Origin: Desulfobulbaceae bacterium
Lineage (GTDB): Bacteria > Desulfobacterota > Desulfobulbia > Desulfobulbales > SURF-16
NCBI GenBank assembly: GCA_024637145.1
Contig: JAGXFQ010000007.1
Coordinates: 1 to 64,000, forward strand
Reading direction: 5' to 3'
Length of the DNA stretch: 64,000 nucleotides
Under the pieces are notes generated by a model. That model was not told the origin of the DNA. It ran no database searches and saw only the letters and a list, made by a program, of their open reading frames with translations. Each line of letters begins with the position of its first letter. The first letter of the stretch is position 1. A program made the translations under genes and the position numbers. Below, piece after piece: positions 44,340 to 52,928 of the stretch.

Positions 44340-46185
44340 GGATGGGGCCTCCTTCCAGGGAGCGGACCACGGCCACGGTGCGGAACATGCCCGCCTCCAT
44401 ATGGTAGAGCAGGTGGCAGTGGAAGGCCCATTGCCCCGGGGCATCGACAGTGATGTCCACGCTGAGCAGTTCAGCCGGCTGCACAGTGACCGTATGTTTG
44501 CGCGGGTTGTCATGGAGATTGCCGCCGGCATACAAATCCATCCACATGCCATGCAGGTGGATGGGGTGGCTCATCATGGTGTCATTGATCATGTTGATCC
44601 GGAGGCGCTCCCCGTACTGGAAGCGGAGCAGATCCGACTCCGACCATTTCTTGCCGTCAAAACCCCAGATATATTTATGCATATTACCGGTGAGGTGCAG
44701 GTCGAACTGCCGGGTGGGCGGCCGACGTCCAGGGGGGCGCTCCAGGGCCCGCAGCTGGCTGTAGGTCAGGACGCGCCAGCCGTCGCTGCCCAGTCCGGCA
44801 CCGGGATAATCGAGACGGCGGGAAGCGGTCCGGGCCATGGTGATGCTGGCCGGGCCATGCTCAGCCGGTCCGTGCTGGAGGCGATGGGGCAGGTTCTCGG
44901 TGGGGAGTTCTCCCCCTGCCTGGTGGGGCCTCGCCTTTGTCTGGTCTTGATGCCCCATGGCCATCTCTTGGTGCATATCGTCCTGGCCGTTGCTGTCCAT
45001 GCCCTCCATGCCGCCGTGCATCATGCCCATGTCGGCCATGGTGAGCATGGGCCGCTGCCGCGGCTCAGGCAGGGCAGCGGCCATCCCCAGGCAAGGGGCC
45101 AGGGTGCCCCGGGCATAGCCGCTGCGGTCCATGGTCTCGGCAAAAAGGGTGTACGCCCGGTCATCGGGCAGGGTGACCACAACGTCATAGGTCTCGGCCA
45201 CGGCGATACGCAGCTCATCGGTTTCTACCGGTTTGATGTTCTGGCCGTCGGCCTGCACCACCATCATGGGCAGGCCCGGAATGCGGATGTCATAGAAGGT
45301 CATGGTTGAGGCATTGACGATACGCAGCCGCACCCGCTGGCCGGCACTGGCCAGAAAAGTCGGATTTTCGTGCGCGGCCTTGCCGTTCAGCAAAAAGGTG
45401 TAGGTGGCGCCGGTGATATCGGCGATATCCGTGGGATCCATGCGCATCCGATTCCAGGCCAGCCGCTTGCCCATCACCTCGCCAAAGGACATTCCCGTGG
45501 CCTGCATCTGCTCGTCGATATTAGCCAGAGTGGGCCGCTGGAAATTGTAGTAGCCCTCCATGGTCTTGAGTTTCCACAGGACGCGGTGGGGCTCTTCGAA
45601 GGTCCAGTCTGACAAGATGATGGAATGCTCCACGTCATACTCCACCGGGTCGGGCAGGGCCGGCTCGATGATGAGCTGGCCGTAGTGGCCGAGTTGTTCC
45701 TGCAGGCCGGTGTGGCTGTGATACCAGTAGGTGCCGTTTTGCCGCACCGGAAAGCGATAGGTGAAGGTGTCGCCGGCAGGGATACCGGGGAAGCTGATCC
45801 CCGGCACACCGTCCATGGTAAAGGGCAGGAGAATGCCGTGCCAGTGAATGGAGGTCGATTCGGAGAGGCGGTTATGGACGCGGATCAGCGCCTCAGCGCC
45901 TTCCTGCATGCGGATGACAGGTCCGGGGATGGAGCCGTTGATGGTAATAGCGCTGCCGGGTCTGCCCCCCACCAGCAACGTACGTCTTTCCAGGTAGAGG
46001 TCAATGCCGCCGGGGGCAGTGGCGTCCAGTTCGCCGAACTCCCCTGCCAGTGCCGGGCCCGGACCGGTGGCTCCCACCGGACGAGTCAAGGCCAGATAAG
46101 TGGCCAGGGCCGCTGAGCCCGTGGTGGCCAGAAAATGGCGACGGGTCATGGCCGCCGGTGGTCGGGGCCTTAAGTTATCAGCCAT
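44326..46185 (-). CDS. copA: Multicopper oxidase CopA
   Basis: A 619-residue periplasmic multicopper oxidase of the CopA/PcoA type. A Tat signal is present (TRRHFLATTG, Arg15-Arg16). The four copper-ligand blocks are HWHG (114-117), HSH (156-158), HPIHLHG (540-546) and HCHLLYHMEAGM (589-600). A Met/His-rich stretch (MADMGMMHGGMEGMD...MHQEMAMGH) at about 390-430 is the copper-binding insert typical of CopA. It likely oxidises cuprous ions using oxygen, which is notable in a probably anaerobic host. Co-transcribed with copB, overlapping by 14 bases. Confidence 0.96.
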   Translation of the reverse strand: MADNLRPRPPAAMTRRHFLATTGSAALATYLALTRPVGATGPGPALAGEFGELDATAPGGIDLYLERRTLLVGGRPGSAITINGSIPGPVIRMQEGAEALIRVHNRLSESTSIHWHGILLPFTMDGVPGISFPGIPAGDTFTYRFPVRQNGTYWYHSHTGLQEQLGHYGQLIIEPALPDPVEYDVEHSIILSDWTFEEPHRVLWKLKTMEGYYNFQRPTLANIDEQMQATGMSFGEVMGKRLAWNRMRMDPTDIADITGATYTFLLNGKAAHENPTFLASAGQRVRLRIVNASTMTFYDIRIPGLPMMVVQADGQNIKPVETDELRIAVAETYDVVVTLPDDRAYTLFAETMDRSGYARGTLAPCLGMAAALPEPRQRPMLTMADMGMMHGGMEGMDSNGQDDMHQEMAMGHQDQTKARPHQAGGELPTENLPHRLQHGPAEHGPASITMARTASRRLDYPGAGLGSDGWRVLTYSQLRALERPPGRRPPTRQFDLHLTGNMHKYIWGFDGKKWSESDLLRFQYGERLRINMINDTMMSHPIHLHGMWMDLYAGGNLHDNPRKHTVTVQPAELLSVDITVDAPGQWAFHCHLLYHMEAGMFRTVAVVRSLEGGPIHVRS

Positions 46186-46477
46186 GGAATTCTCCTTGGG
46201 GCTTTCATTTCTTTACAAGGCGGCGCTCTTTTTTTATCGTGTTTCATAATAGTATGGCTGAACGGCAATCTCAAAGGCAAGGCCTTTCCTTTTTCGCCGC
46301 TGCTATTTTTCCGGCTTTAGTGCGGCCCGGCAGGGGTGTTGCAAGGGTTTTTGCAGTCATGAAAAAGGCAAAACCCCAAAAAACAATCCGCAGCAATTTG
46401 CTGCTTCCTTGTCTCTTGTCCGCTAAGGAGTGGCGGGGCCAAAGAGCGAGAAGCGGGTAGAGGGGAGAGTAAGAGCA

Positions 46478-47245
46478 ATGATAGGAGCGATCGCCGGCGA
46501 CATAATCGGCTCGGTATACGAGCATCACCGGGTCAAGACCAAAGAGTTCCCTCTTTTTCAGGCGCGCTCGACCTTCACGGATGACACGGTGCTCACGGTG
46601 GCGGTGGCCCATGCCATCCTCTCGGGTGGCTCGTATGTCGCTGCCATCAGGAGGCTGGGGCGCGGTTATCCCGGTGCCGGCTACGGTGGGGCCTTCAGCC
46701 GCTGGCTGCAGGCCGACGCCCCCCAACCCTACAACAGCTGGGGCAACGGCGCTGCTATGCGGGTGAGTCCTGTCGGTTTTGCCTTCGCCACCGAGGAGGA
46801 GGTGCTGCACCAGGCGCGGCTGACGGCAGAAATAACCCACAACCACCCTGAGGGGATCAAGGGGGCCCAGGCCATGGCCCTTGCCATCTACCTCGCCCGG
46901 ACCGGCCACCACAAAGAAGCCCTCCGGACCCGCATAAACGAGATGTTTGGTTACAACCTCCACCGCAGCGTGGATGAGATCCGGCCCTTGTATGCCTTTG
47001 CTGTCTCCTGCCAAGGGAGTGTGCCGGAGGCGATTATTGCCTTTCTCGACTCGGATTCCTACGAAGACGCCGTCCGCAATGCGGTTTCTTTGGGAGGTGA
47101 TAGCGATACCCTGGCCTGTATGAGTGGCGGCATAGCCGAGGCCTTTTACGGAAGTGTTCCCCCGGCGATCAGGGAGAAGGTGGAGCACCTGTTGACGCCC
47201 GATCTCTGGGCGGTGACAAAGACCTTTTGTGACAGATACCGGTAG
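46478..47245 (+). CDS. ADP-ribosylglycohydrolase family protein
   Basis: A 255-residue (alpha) protein of the DraG/ARH family, which removes ADP-ribose from proteins or other molecules using two magnesium ions. The metal motifs are FTDDT (33-37) and GGDSDT (206-211); the start GAIAGDIIGS and the segment WGNGAAMRVSPVGF are also typical. ATG 46478 (MIGAIAGDIIGS) is the natural start. No ADP-ribosyltransferase (DraT) is seen nearby, so the target is unknown. The 290-base gap upstream separates it from the divergent copA. Confidence 0.93.
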   Translation: MIGAIAGDIIGSVYEHHRVKTKEFPLFQARSTFTDDTVLTVAVAHAILSGGSYVAAIRRLGRGYPGAGYGGAFSRWLQADAPQPYNSWGNGAAMRVSPVGFAFATEEEVLHQARLTAEITHNHPEGIKGAQAMALAIYLARTGHHKEALRTRINEMFGYNLHRSVDEIRPLYAFAVSCQGSVPEAIIAFLDSDSYEDAVRNAVSLGGDSDTLACMSGGIAEAFYGSVPPAIREKVEHLLTPDLWAVTKTFCDRYR

Positions 47246-47391
47246 CAAGGCGCGCCAGCCGGCTGGCCGCCACCTCTTGCCGCCAGCGGCGATCCCTGGG
47301 CTGCAGCTGGGCGGTAAGGTGCCGCCCAGGGGAAACAGCTTCCTCAAAAAAGGGAAAAACAATCACGTTGTTTTTATTGGATGCAGGCCGT

Positions 47392-47421
47392 AGGATGCGG
47401 TGAACGGCTGCGCCGCATCCT
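47392..47421. repeat. REP-like inverted repeat
   Basis: AGGATGCGG and CGCCGCATCCT form a short palindrome around GTGAACGGCTG. This resembles bacterial REP elements of the GGATGCGGTGAACG type. Single copy recognised in the window. It sits between the ADP-ribosylglycohydrolase gene and the RAM-domain gene, in a gap without a visible gene. Confidence 0.5.
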
Positions 47422-47521
47422 GCGGGCTCCATGGCTGATTATGGCCTGGGGAAAAAATCTCCGCTGCGGCGAGTGGCTGCAAAAAAAAACAAGACCTCCA
47501 AAATATGGACAGGGAGTGAAG

Positions 47522-47797
47522 ATGGTCACCTCAATAATTCTCATAAATACGGAAAGGACAAAGATTAACGAAGTGGCTGAGCAGGTGGCCGAGATGGAGG
47601 GGGTATCGGAAGTCTATTCTGTGAGCGGCAATTATGATCTTATTGCCATTGTACATGTCCCTTCCAATGATGCCCTTGCCGATCTTGTTACCAAAAAAAT
47701 GCTCAGCATCCAGGCAATCTTAAAATCAGAGACCATGCTGGCCTTTAAGGCATTTTCGCGCCATGACCTTGAGGCAATGTTTGGCGTCGGCATGTAG
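47522..47797 (+). CDS. Stand-alone RAM-domain (Lrp/AsnC ligand-binding) protein
   Basis: A 91-residue protein equal to only the ligand-binding half of Lrp/AsnC regulators, without the helix-turn-helix. The RAM fold pattern is clear: TSIILINTERTKINEVAEQVAEMEGVSEVYSVSGNYDLIAIVHV, then DALADLVTKKMLSIQAILKSETMLAFKAFSRHDLE. Such stand-alone RAM proteins may sense small molecules such as amino acids; function is not established here. ATG 47522 follows GGGAGTGAAG; the longer in-frame upstream reading lies in the palindrome region and is not credible. Confidence 0.88.
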   Translation: MVTSIILINTERTKINEVAEQVAEMEGVSEVYSVSGNYDLIAIVHVPSNDALADLVTKKMLSIQAILKSETMLAFKAFSRHDLEAMFGVGM

Positions 47798-47879
47798 GGG
47801 GGGCAGGCCCCTTTTGTCACCCCTGCCAGCTCTTTGCCTGCTTCAGGGAGATTCTGCGCCATGGAGCTGTCGCTGCTGC

Positions 47880-49763
47880 TTATTCTTCCGTCATCTCCAG
47901 CAGCTGCCTGATCTCCTCGATGGAGAGGGTTTCGTGCTGCCACAGCTCTTTGCGTAACCGGTCCAGTTTGTCCCGGTTGCTGCTCAAGGTTTCCAGGGCT
48001 TCCTGTTTCATGCGGCGGAGGAGTTCCTGGATTTCCTTGTCGATGAGCCAGGCGGTTTGTTCACTGTAATCCTTCTCCTCGGCCAGTTGCCGCCCCAGGA
48101 AGGGATGGGGGGCGCCGTGCTGGTACGCCACGGGACCCAGTTCCTCGCTCATGCCCCATTCGGAAACCATTCTTCTGGCCAGTTCCGTGGCCCTCTTCAG
48201 GTCATCGCCGGCACCGGTGGAAATATCATCGAAGATTAAAATTTCAGCGGCCTGGCCACCCAAAAGAATTTTCAGGCGATTGATCAGGGTCTTGCGGCCG
48301 AAATTGTGTTGGTCTTCCTTGGGTATCTGTTCGGTTGCCCCCAGGGAGCGGCCATGGGGAATGATGGTCACCTTCTTGATGGGATCGGCGCCCGGGGTCA
48401 GGAGGGCCATCAGGGTGTGGCCCGCCTCGTGACAGGCAATCACCTCTTTTTCATTCTCGGCGACCAGGTCTTCGCGGGCAATGCCCAGGATGATCTTGTC
48501 GCGGCCTTCCTCGAAATCTTCTTGTGTCACCTTGTGCCCGTTCCGGCGGGCGGTCATCAGGATCGCCTCGTTGACCAGGTTCTTCAGGTCAGCGCCGCTG
48601 AAACCCACGGTGCGGGCGGCGAGACTGTCGAGATCAATGCCCTCCTCAAGGGGCTTGTTGTGGGTATGCAGTTCCAGGATCTGGCGGCGCGCCTCCTTGT
48701 AAGGGTAGTCCAGGGTAATCTGCCGATCAAAGCGGCCCGGCCTGATCAGGGCGGGATCCAGGACATCGGGCCGGTTGGTGGCCGCTATCACCACCACGGA
48801 TTCCTGGGCGGAGAAGCCGTCCATCTCGGAAAGAATCTGGTTCAGGGTCTGCTCCCGTTCGTCATGGCCGCCCCCGACGCCGGTGCCGCGGACCCGGCCG
48901 ATGGAATCAAGCTCGTCGATAAAGATGATGGAAGGCGCTTCCTTTTTGGCGTTGTTAAACATGTCCCGGACCCGGGAAGCGCCCACGCCCACGAACATTT
49001 CGATGAATTCACTGCCGCTGATACTGTAAAAGGTCACGCCCGCCTCTCCGGCCGTGGCCCGCACCAGGAGGGTTTTGCCCACCCCGGGCGGCCCCATCAG
49101 GAGGACCCCCTTGGGTAGTTCCGCACCCAGGGCATGATATTTTTCAGGGGAGCGGAGAAAGTCAACAACCTCCCGCAGCTCCTGTTTGGCGTTATCGAGG
49201 CCGGCCACATCCTTGAAGGTGGTCTCCACTTTTGCTTTGGTATAGAGCTTTGCCTTTGATTTGCTGAAACCAAAGGGGCCGTCGACCCCCTTGAAGCCCT
49301 GGCTCATCTTTCTGCTGGTGTATATGAAAAAACCGATGATCAGCAGCCACGGCAGCATGGAGATAAGGAGCGTCCAGAACAGAGGTTGTTCCTGCTCCTC
49401 GGCCTGGATGGTCACTCCATATTCCTCCAGAAACTCCAGAAGCGACTTGTCTTCTACAGAAGGTATGACCGTCTCAAATCCCGACTGGGCCGGCGCCTTT
49501 TCCTCTCCGCCATTTCTGAAGTCGCTCTCGGTAAAGATGCCGGTAAGCTGGTTGCCCTTGATGGTAACGGCCTGGACTTGGCCAGCCTCGACTTTTTCTT
49601 TGAAGGCGGTATAGGAAAGCTCCTTGGTCTGGAGATCAGAGGTGTAGAAATTGAGCAGGGAAATAATAGCCAGCCACAGGAGGACGGAGATCATGATCCA
49701 GGAAAAGGTCGGCGGACTTGTCGGCGGTTGTTGCGGAGGGGGCTGGGGAGTATTTTCCATCAA
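47880..49763 (-). CDS. ftsH: ATP-dependent zinc metalloprotease FtsH
   Basis: A 627-residue membrane-bound AAA+ protease that degrades membrane and short-lived proteins. Two membrane segments (about 20-38 and 130-148) flank a periplasmic domain. AAA+ core: Walker A GPPGVGKT (224-231), Walker [14 protein letters not shown], second region of homology [20 protein letters not shown]. The zinc motif HEAGH is at 445-449, and the third ligand Asp lies in the [13 protein letters not shown] segment. The N-terminus is Pro/Gln-rich. Starts at 49763 or the next ATG. It lies 7 bases after a small membrane-protein gene, as part of a minus-strand cluster from topB. Confidence 0.97.
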   Translation of the reverse strand: MMENTPQPPPQQPPTSPPTFSWIMISVLLWLAIISLLNFYTSDLQTKELSYTAFKEKVEAGQVQAVTIKGNQLTGIFTESDFRNGGEEKAPAQSGFETVIPSVEDKSLLEFLEEYGVTIQAEEQEQPLFWTLLISMLPWLLIIGFFIYTSRKMSQGFKGVDGPFGFSKSKAKLYTKAKVETTFKDVAGLDNAKQELREVVDFLRSPEKYHALGAELPKGVLLMGPPGVGKTLLVRATAGEAGVTFYSISGSEFIEMFVGVGASRVRDMFNNAKKEAPSIIFIDELDSIGRVRGTGVGGGHDEREQTLNQILSEMDGFSAQESVVVIAATNRPDVLDPALIRPGRFDRQITLDYPYKEARRQILELHTHNKPLEEGIDLDSLAARTVGFSGADLKNLVNEAILMTARRNGHKVTQEDFEEGRDKIILGIAREDLVAENEKEVIACHEAGHTLMALLTPGADPIKKVTIIPHGRSLGATEQIPKEDQHNFGRKTLINRLKILLGGQAAEILIFDDISTGAGDDLKRATELARRMVSEWGMSEELGPVAYQHGAPHPFLGRQLAEEKDYSEQTAWLIDKEIQELLRRMKQEALETLSSNRDKLDRLRKELWQHETLSIEEIRQLLEMTEE

Positions 49764-49770
49764 GGGATCT

Positions 49771-50193
49771 TTAGGTTAAATAGCGGAGGAGTATCATGAC
49801 AACCAGCAGGGCGATCAAGACCCAGAAGAAAAGATTCAGGGAAATATAGGCCAGGGTGGCGATTTCTTTTTCTTGTTCAATCTCGTTCAGTATGTCCAGG
49901 GTTTTGTGGCGGTCCAGCTGGGCCGTGCGGTTGATTTTGGGGAAGCGGGGGGCCAGGCTGCTCAACAGCAGGGCCATGAGAACCCCGGCCCCTAAAAAAG
50001 GCAGCCAGTTGCTGGTGGTTAAGGGGGCGGTTGCCGGCTTGCCCCAGATCCCGGCCGCAAAGACAGCTAAGAATATGGGCAGAAAAAACCAGAGAAAACC
50101 CTGGCGGGGGCCTTGGCGCCGCAGAATCCAGGTGAAAAGGAGCGTGATGGCCAGGGCGAGGATGATGGAAAAGGTTAGATCAGGGATCACCAT
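49771..50193 (-). CDS. Small membrane protein of unknown function
   Basis: A 140-residue protein with four hydrophobic segments: IPDLTFSIILALAITLLFTWIL, GFLWFFLPIFLAVFAAGIWG, NWLPFLGAGVLMALLLSSLA and AYISLNLFFWVLIALLVVMILL. Between the last two is a charged stretch (RFPKINRTAQLDRHKTLDILNEIEQEKE). I do not recognise a family. It ends 7 bases before ftsH, so it may be translationally coupled and work with the protease. The ATG at 50193 lies just inside the 3' end of the candidate small gene at 50180. Confidence 0.75.
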   Translation of the reverse strand: MVIPDLTFSIILALAITLLFTWILRRQGPRQGFLWFFLPIFLAVFAAGIWGKPATAPLTTSNWLPFLGAGVLMALLLSSLAPRFPKINRTAQLDRHKTLDILNEIEQEKEIATLAYISLNLFFWVLIALLVVMILLRYLT

Positions 50194-50458
50194 AGTAGGC
50201 AGCTCTCCTGGGCGCCAGGGGGATGGACACATGCAGGCGGTCATTGTCAGCCGCAGCGGCCTGCTCTGTTTGGGTTTTGGTTTCCGGCCGCCTGCCCAAA
50301 GTTTCTGGCAGGCACTGAAAAAGCCCTTCTGCATATATTCTCAGGTAGCGCCACTTCTTGTCAAGAAAGATGGCGCCTTTCTCGGGCTGGCCAGGTTTTA
50401 AAAAGCACCTCTTGCCGATTGCGCCCGGCCAACAGAAATTGCCGTATCTCTTCTGCAC
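50180..50458 (-). CDS. Possible 92-residue protein of unknown function
   Basis: A GTG start (50458) gives MQKRYGNFCWPGAIGKRCF, then a stretch with protein-like character KGAIFLDKKWRYLRIYAEGLFQCLPETLGRR and a C-terminal tail DRLHVSIPLAPRRAAYYGDP. It overlaps the next gene by 14 bases and lies 80 bases after topB in the same direction, which fits an operon. No homologous family is recognised. An overlapping frame upstream (FFLSAEEIRQFLLAGRNRQEVLF) also looks protein-like, so one base of frameshift, or a different start, cannot be excluded. Confidence 0.35.
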   Translation of the reverse strand: MQKRYGNFCWPGAIGKRCFLKPGQPEKGAIFLDKKWRYLRIYAEGLFQCLPETLGRRPETKTQTEQAAAADNDRLHVSIPLAPRRAAYYGDP

Positions 50459-50538
50459 TCAAAAAAAAACGGGGATTAGCGTAAAAAATGGTCAGGGCAC
50501 GGTGGCGCCCGGCACAAGGGGGGCCGACCTTGTGAAAA

Positions 50539-52632
50539 TCAGCCTTTGGGGGCAGAACGCCCTTTTTTCTGCTCTTTTTGCTGGCGGTGGGCTGCGGGCA
50601 GGCGCAGAGCAATGGGCATGCCCTGGGTGGAAAGGATGAGCATGCGCAGTTCCTCATCAATGCGCACCGGCTGGGGCAGCAGGCGCTGCTGGAGCAGGAC
50701 CTGGATCTGCCGGGGGGCTAAGGTTATGCCTTTGTACTCCGGTTCAAGGACAAAGGGGCAGCCCTCTTTCCAGCCCGAGCAGCCGTAGGCCCTTTTGCCC
50801 TGGATAACCTCTTGGCCGCAGAGGGGGCAGCTGCCCCAGCGCCCGCTCTCCAGCCGCCCGGTGGCGTTGTCCTGGATCAGGGCGCGAATGTAGTCGCTGA
50901 TGCCGGCCATGAAAACATCCGGGTCAAGCTGGCGGCGCTCGATCTGTTTAAGCTTTGCCTCCCACTCCCCGGTCATTTCCGGTGATTTGAGCAGGGGGTC
51001 GTGGATAAGGGCAATCAGGCAGCGGCCCATGTCGGTGCAGCGCAGCTGTTTTTTGTCGCGGCGGATATAGTTGCGCCGGAGCAGGGTTTCGATGATCGCC
51101 GCCCGGGTGGCCGGGGTGCCGATGCCGCGCTCTTTGAGGGCCTCGCGCAGGCTGTCATCCTCGACAAATTTGCCGGCCGCCTCCATGGCGCCCAACAGCG
51201 AGTTTTCACTGAAATGGCCGGGCGGTTTGGTTTTGCCTTCGTGCAGGTAAGGGGCATGGGGCCCGCTTTCGCCTTCTGTAAAAAGCGGCAGGGCCTGATC
51301 GCCGGCCGCCTCGGCGCCCTCGTTCTTTTTGGGGAAAAGGATGGTCCAGCCCGGCTCCACGGTCTGCGTGCCCTTGGCCTGGAACTTTACCTGATTGCTG
51401 ACGCCGTCTACGGTGGTGATATTTTTGAGGCAGACCGGGTAGAAGGCGGCGATGAACTGGATGGTGATGGCGCTGTAGACCAGCTCTTCGTGGGCGCCGA
51501 TAGTGCCCGGGTTGACGCCGGTGGGGATGATGGCGTGGTGATCGGTGACCTTGGTGTCGTCGATGATCCGCTTGCTAAACGGCAGCTTCGCCAGGTTGAG
51601 GGGCGCGATCTGGTCCGGCCAGCGGCCCTTGAGCTGGGCCATGATCTTGGCAAGGCGCGGTTTCATGTCTTGGCTGAGATAGCGGGAATCGGTCCGGGGA
51701 TAGGTGACCAGTTTTTTTTCGTAGAGATTTTGGGTGGCGGCCAGGGTGTCGGCTGCCGAGAGGCCGTGCAGCTTGTTGACCTGGCGCTGCAGGGTGGTGA
51801 GGTCGAAGAGTTGGGGCGGCTGCTCTTTTTTCTCTTTGCCCCTGCTGCCGGTAATGGCAAAGGGCTGGTCAACTACTTTGGCGAGCAGGGCCTGGGCCTT
51901 CTCCGGTGTGTCAAAGCGCTTGCCCTGGTATTTGAACACCACCTCCCGGTAGCGGCTGGCCAGTTCCCAGAAGGGCTGGGGCCGGAACTCGAGGATGGTG
52001 TCGTCCCGTTCGACGATCATGGCCAGCACCGGGGTCTGCACCCGGCCGATACTCCAGAGCACCCGATCGCTGCCGCCGCCGATCCGGCCATGTTTTACCG
52101 TGTAGTAGCGGGTGGAGTTGAGGCCGACGATCCAGTCCGCCTCGCTGCGGCAGCGGGCCGCGGCATAAAGGGCGTCGTAGTCGTGGCCATCCTTGAGGTT
52201 CTTGAAGGCCTCTGTGATGGCATCCGGGGTGAGGGAGTTGAGCCAGAGGCGGCGGATCGGCTTCTCCTCACAGCGGGCCTGGGCCAGGATGTAGCGGAAG
52301 ATGAGCTCCCCTTCGCGGCCGGCATCCGTGGCGCAGATAATCTCCTCGGCCTGCCTGCATAACGACTCGATAACCTGGAACTGCTCGGCCACCCCCCGGT
52401 TTTTGATCAGGGTGAGCTTGAACTCACTGGGGACAAAGGGGAGGGTCTCCAGGGACCAGCGCTTGAGGGCCGGATCATATTCCCCCGGCTCCTGCAGCGT
52501 CACCAGATGGCCGAAGGCCCAGGTGACGGCGCACCCCCGCCCTTCGATATACCCCTGCTTTTTGGCCGTGATATCAAGGACAGCCGCGATGTCGCGGGCC
52601 ACGGAGGGCTTTTCAGCAATAATTACCTTCAT
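50539..52632 (-). CDS. topB: DNA topoisomerase III
   Basis: A 697-residue type IA topoisomerase that decatenates DNA. The TOPRIM domain has Glu7 (MKVIIAEKPSVARD) and ATDAGREGE (101-109). The catalytic Tyr311 is in LVTYPRTDSRYLS. The GIGTPATRAAIIETLLRRNYI segment is typical. The C-terminus keeps a zinc-ribbon-like CPLCGQ...CSGWKEGCPF. Length is usual for TopB. It heads a minus-strand cluster ending in ftsH, with no known functional link between these. Confidence 0.96.
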   Translation of the reverse strand: MKVIIAEKPSVARDIAAVLDITAKKQGYIEGRGCAVTWAFGHLVTLQEPGEYDPALKRWSLETLPFVPSEFKLTLIKNRGVAEQFQVIESLCRQAEEIICATDAGREGELIFRYILAQARCEEKPIRRLWLNSLTPDAITEAFKNLKDGHDYDALYAAARCRSEADWIVGLNSTRYYTVKHGRIGGGSDRVLWSIGRVQTPVLAMIVERDDTILEFRPQPFWELASRYREVVFKYQGKRFDTPEKAQALLAKVVDQPFAITGSRGKEKKEQPPQLFDLTTLQRQVNKLHGLSAADTLAATQNLYEKKLVTYPRTDSRYLSQDMKPRLAKIMAQLKGRWPDQIAPLNLAKLPFSKRIIDDTKVTDHHAIIPTGVNPGTIGAHEELVYSAITIQFIAAFYPVCLKNITTVDGVSNQVKFQAKGTQTVEPGWTILFPKKNEGAEAAGDQALPLFTEGESGPHAPYLHEGKTKPPGHFSENSLLGAMEAAGKFVEDDSLREALKERGIGTPATRAAIIETLLRRNYIRRDKKQLRCTDMGRCLIALIHDPLLKSPEMTGEWEAKLKQIERRQLDPDVFMAGISDYIRALIQDNATGRLESGRWGSCPLCGQEVIQGKRAYGCSGWKEGCPFVLEPEYKGITLAPRQIQVLLQQRLLPQPVRIDEELRMLILSTQGMPIALRLPAAHRQQKEQKKGRSAPKG

Positions 52633-52928
52633 GGGACTGTTTTCTCAGGGGCTTGACGTTGGGCTCTTAAAAAAAAGACAGGGGGGCATGGTGCCGGCGG
52701 CACTCCCCTTGTCCAGGCGGCGCTCTATCCTAAACTTAATGAGGGGCTGATGCAAGCCGGCCGGGGGGAAGAGGGGAGATACCTCTTGGTAGTCCAGGCG
52801 CTATCTGCTATAAACCCCTGTTCGGGAACATTTTCAGATGACAACTTTCTTTTTTCCATCAAGACCTGTTTCATGACATAATCAGGGTAAAGAGCCACCC
52901 TCTCCATCTCCTTTTTTCAGCAGAGAAT

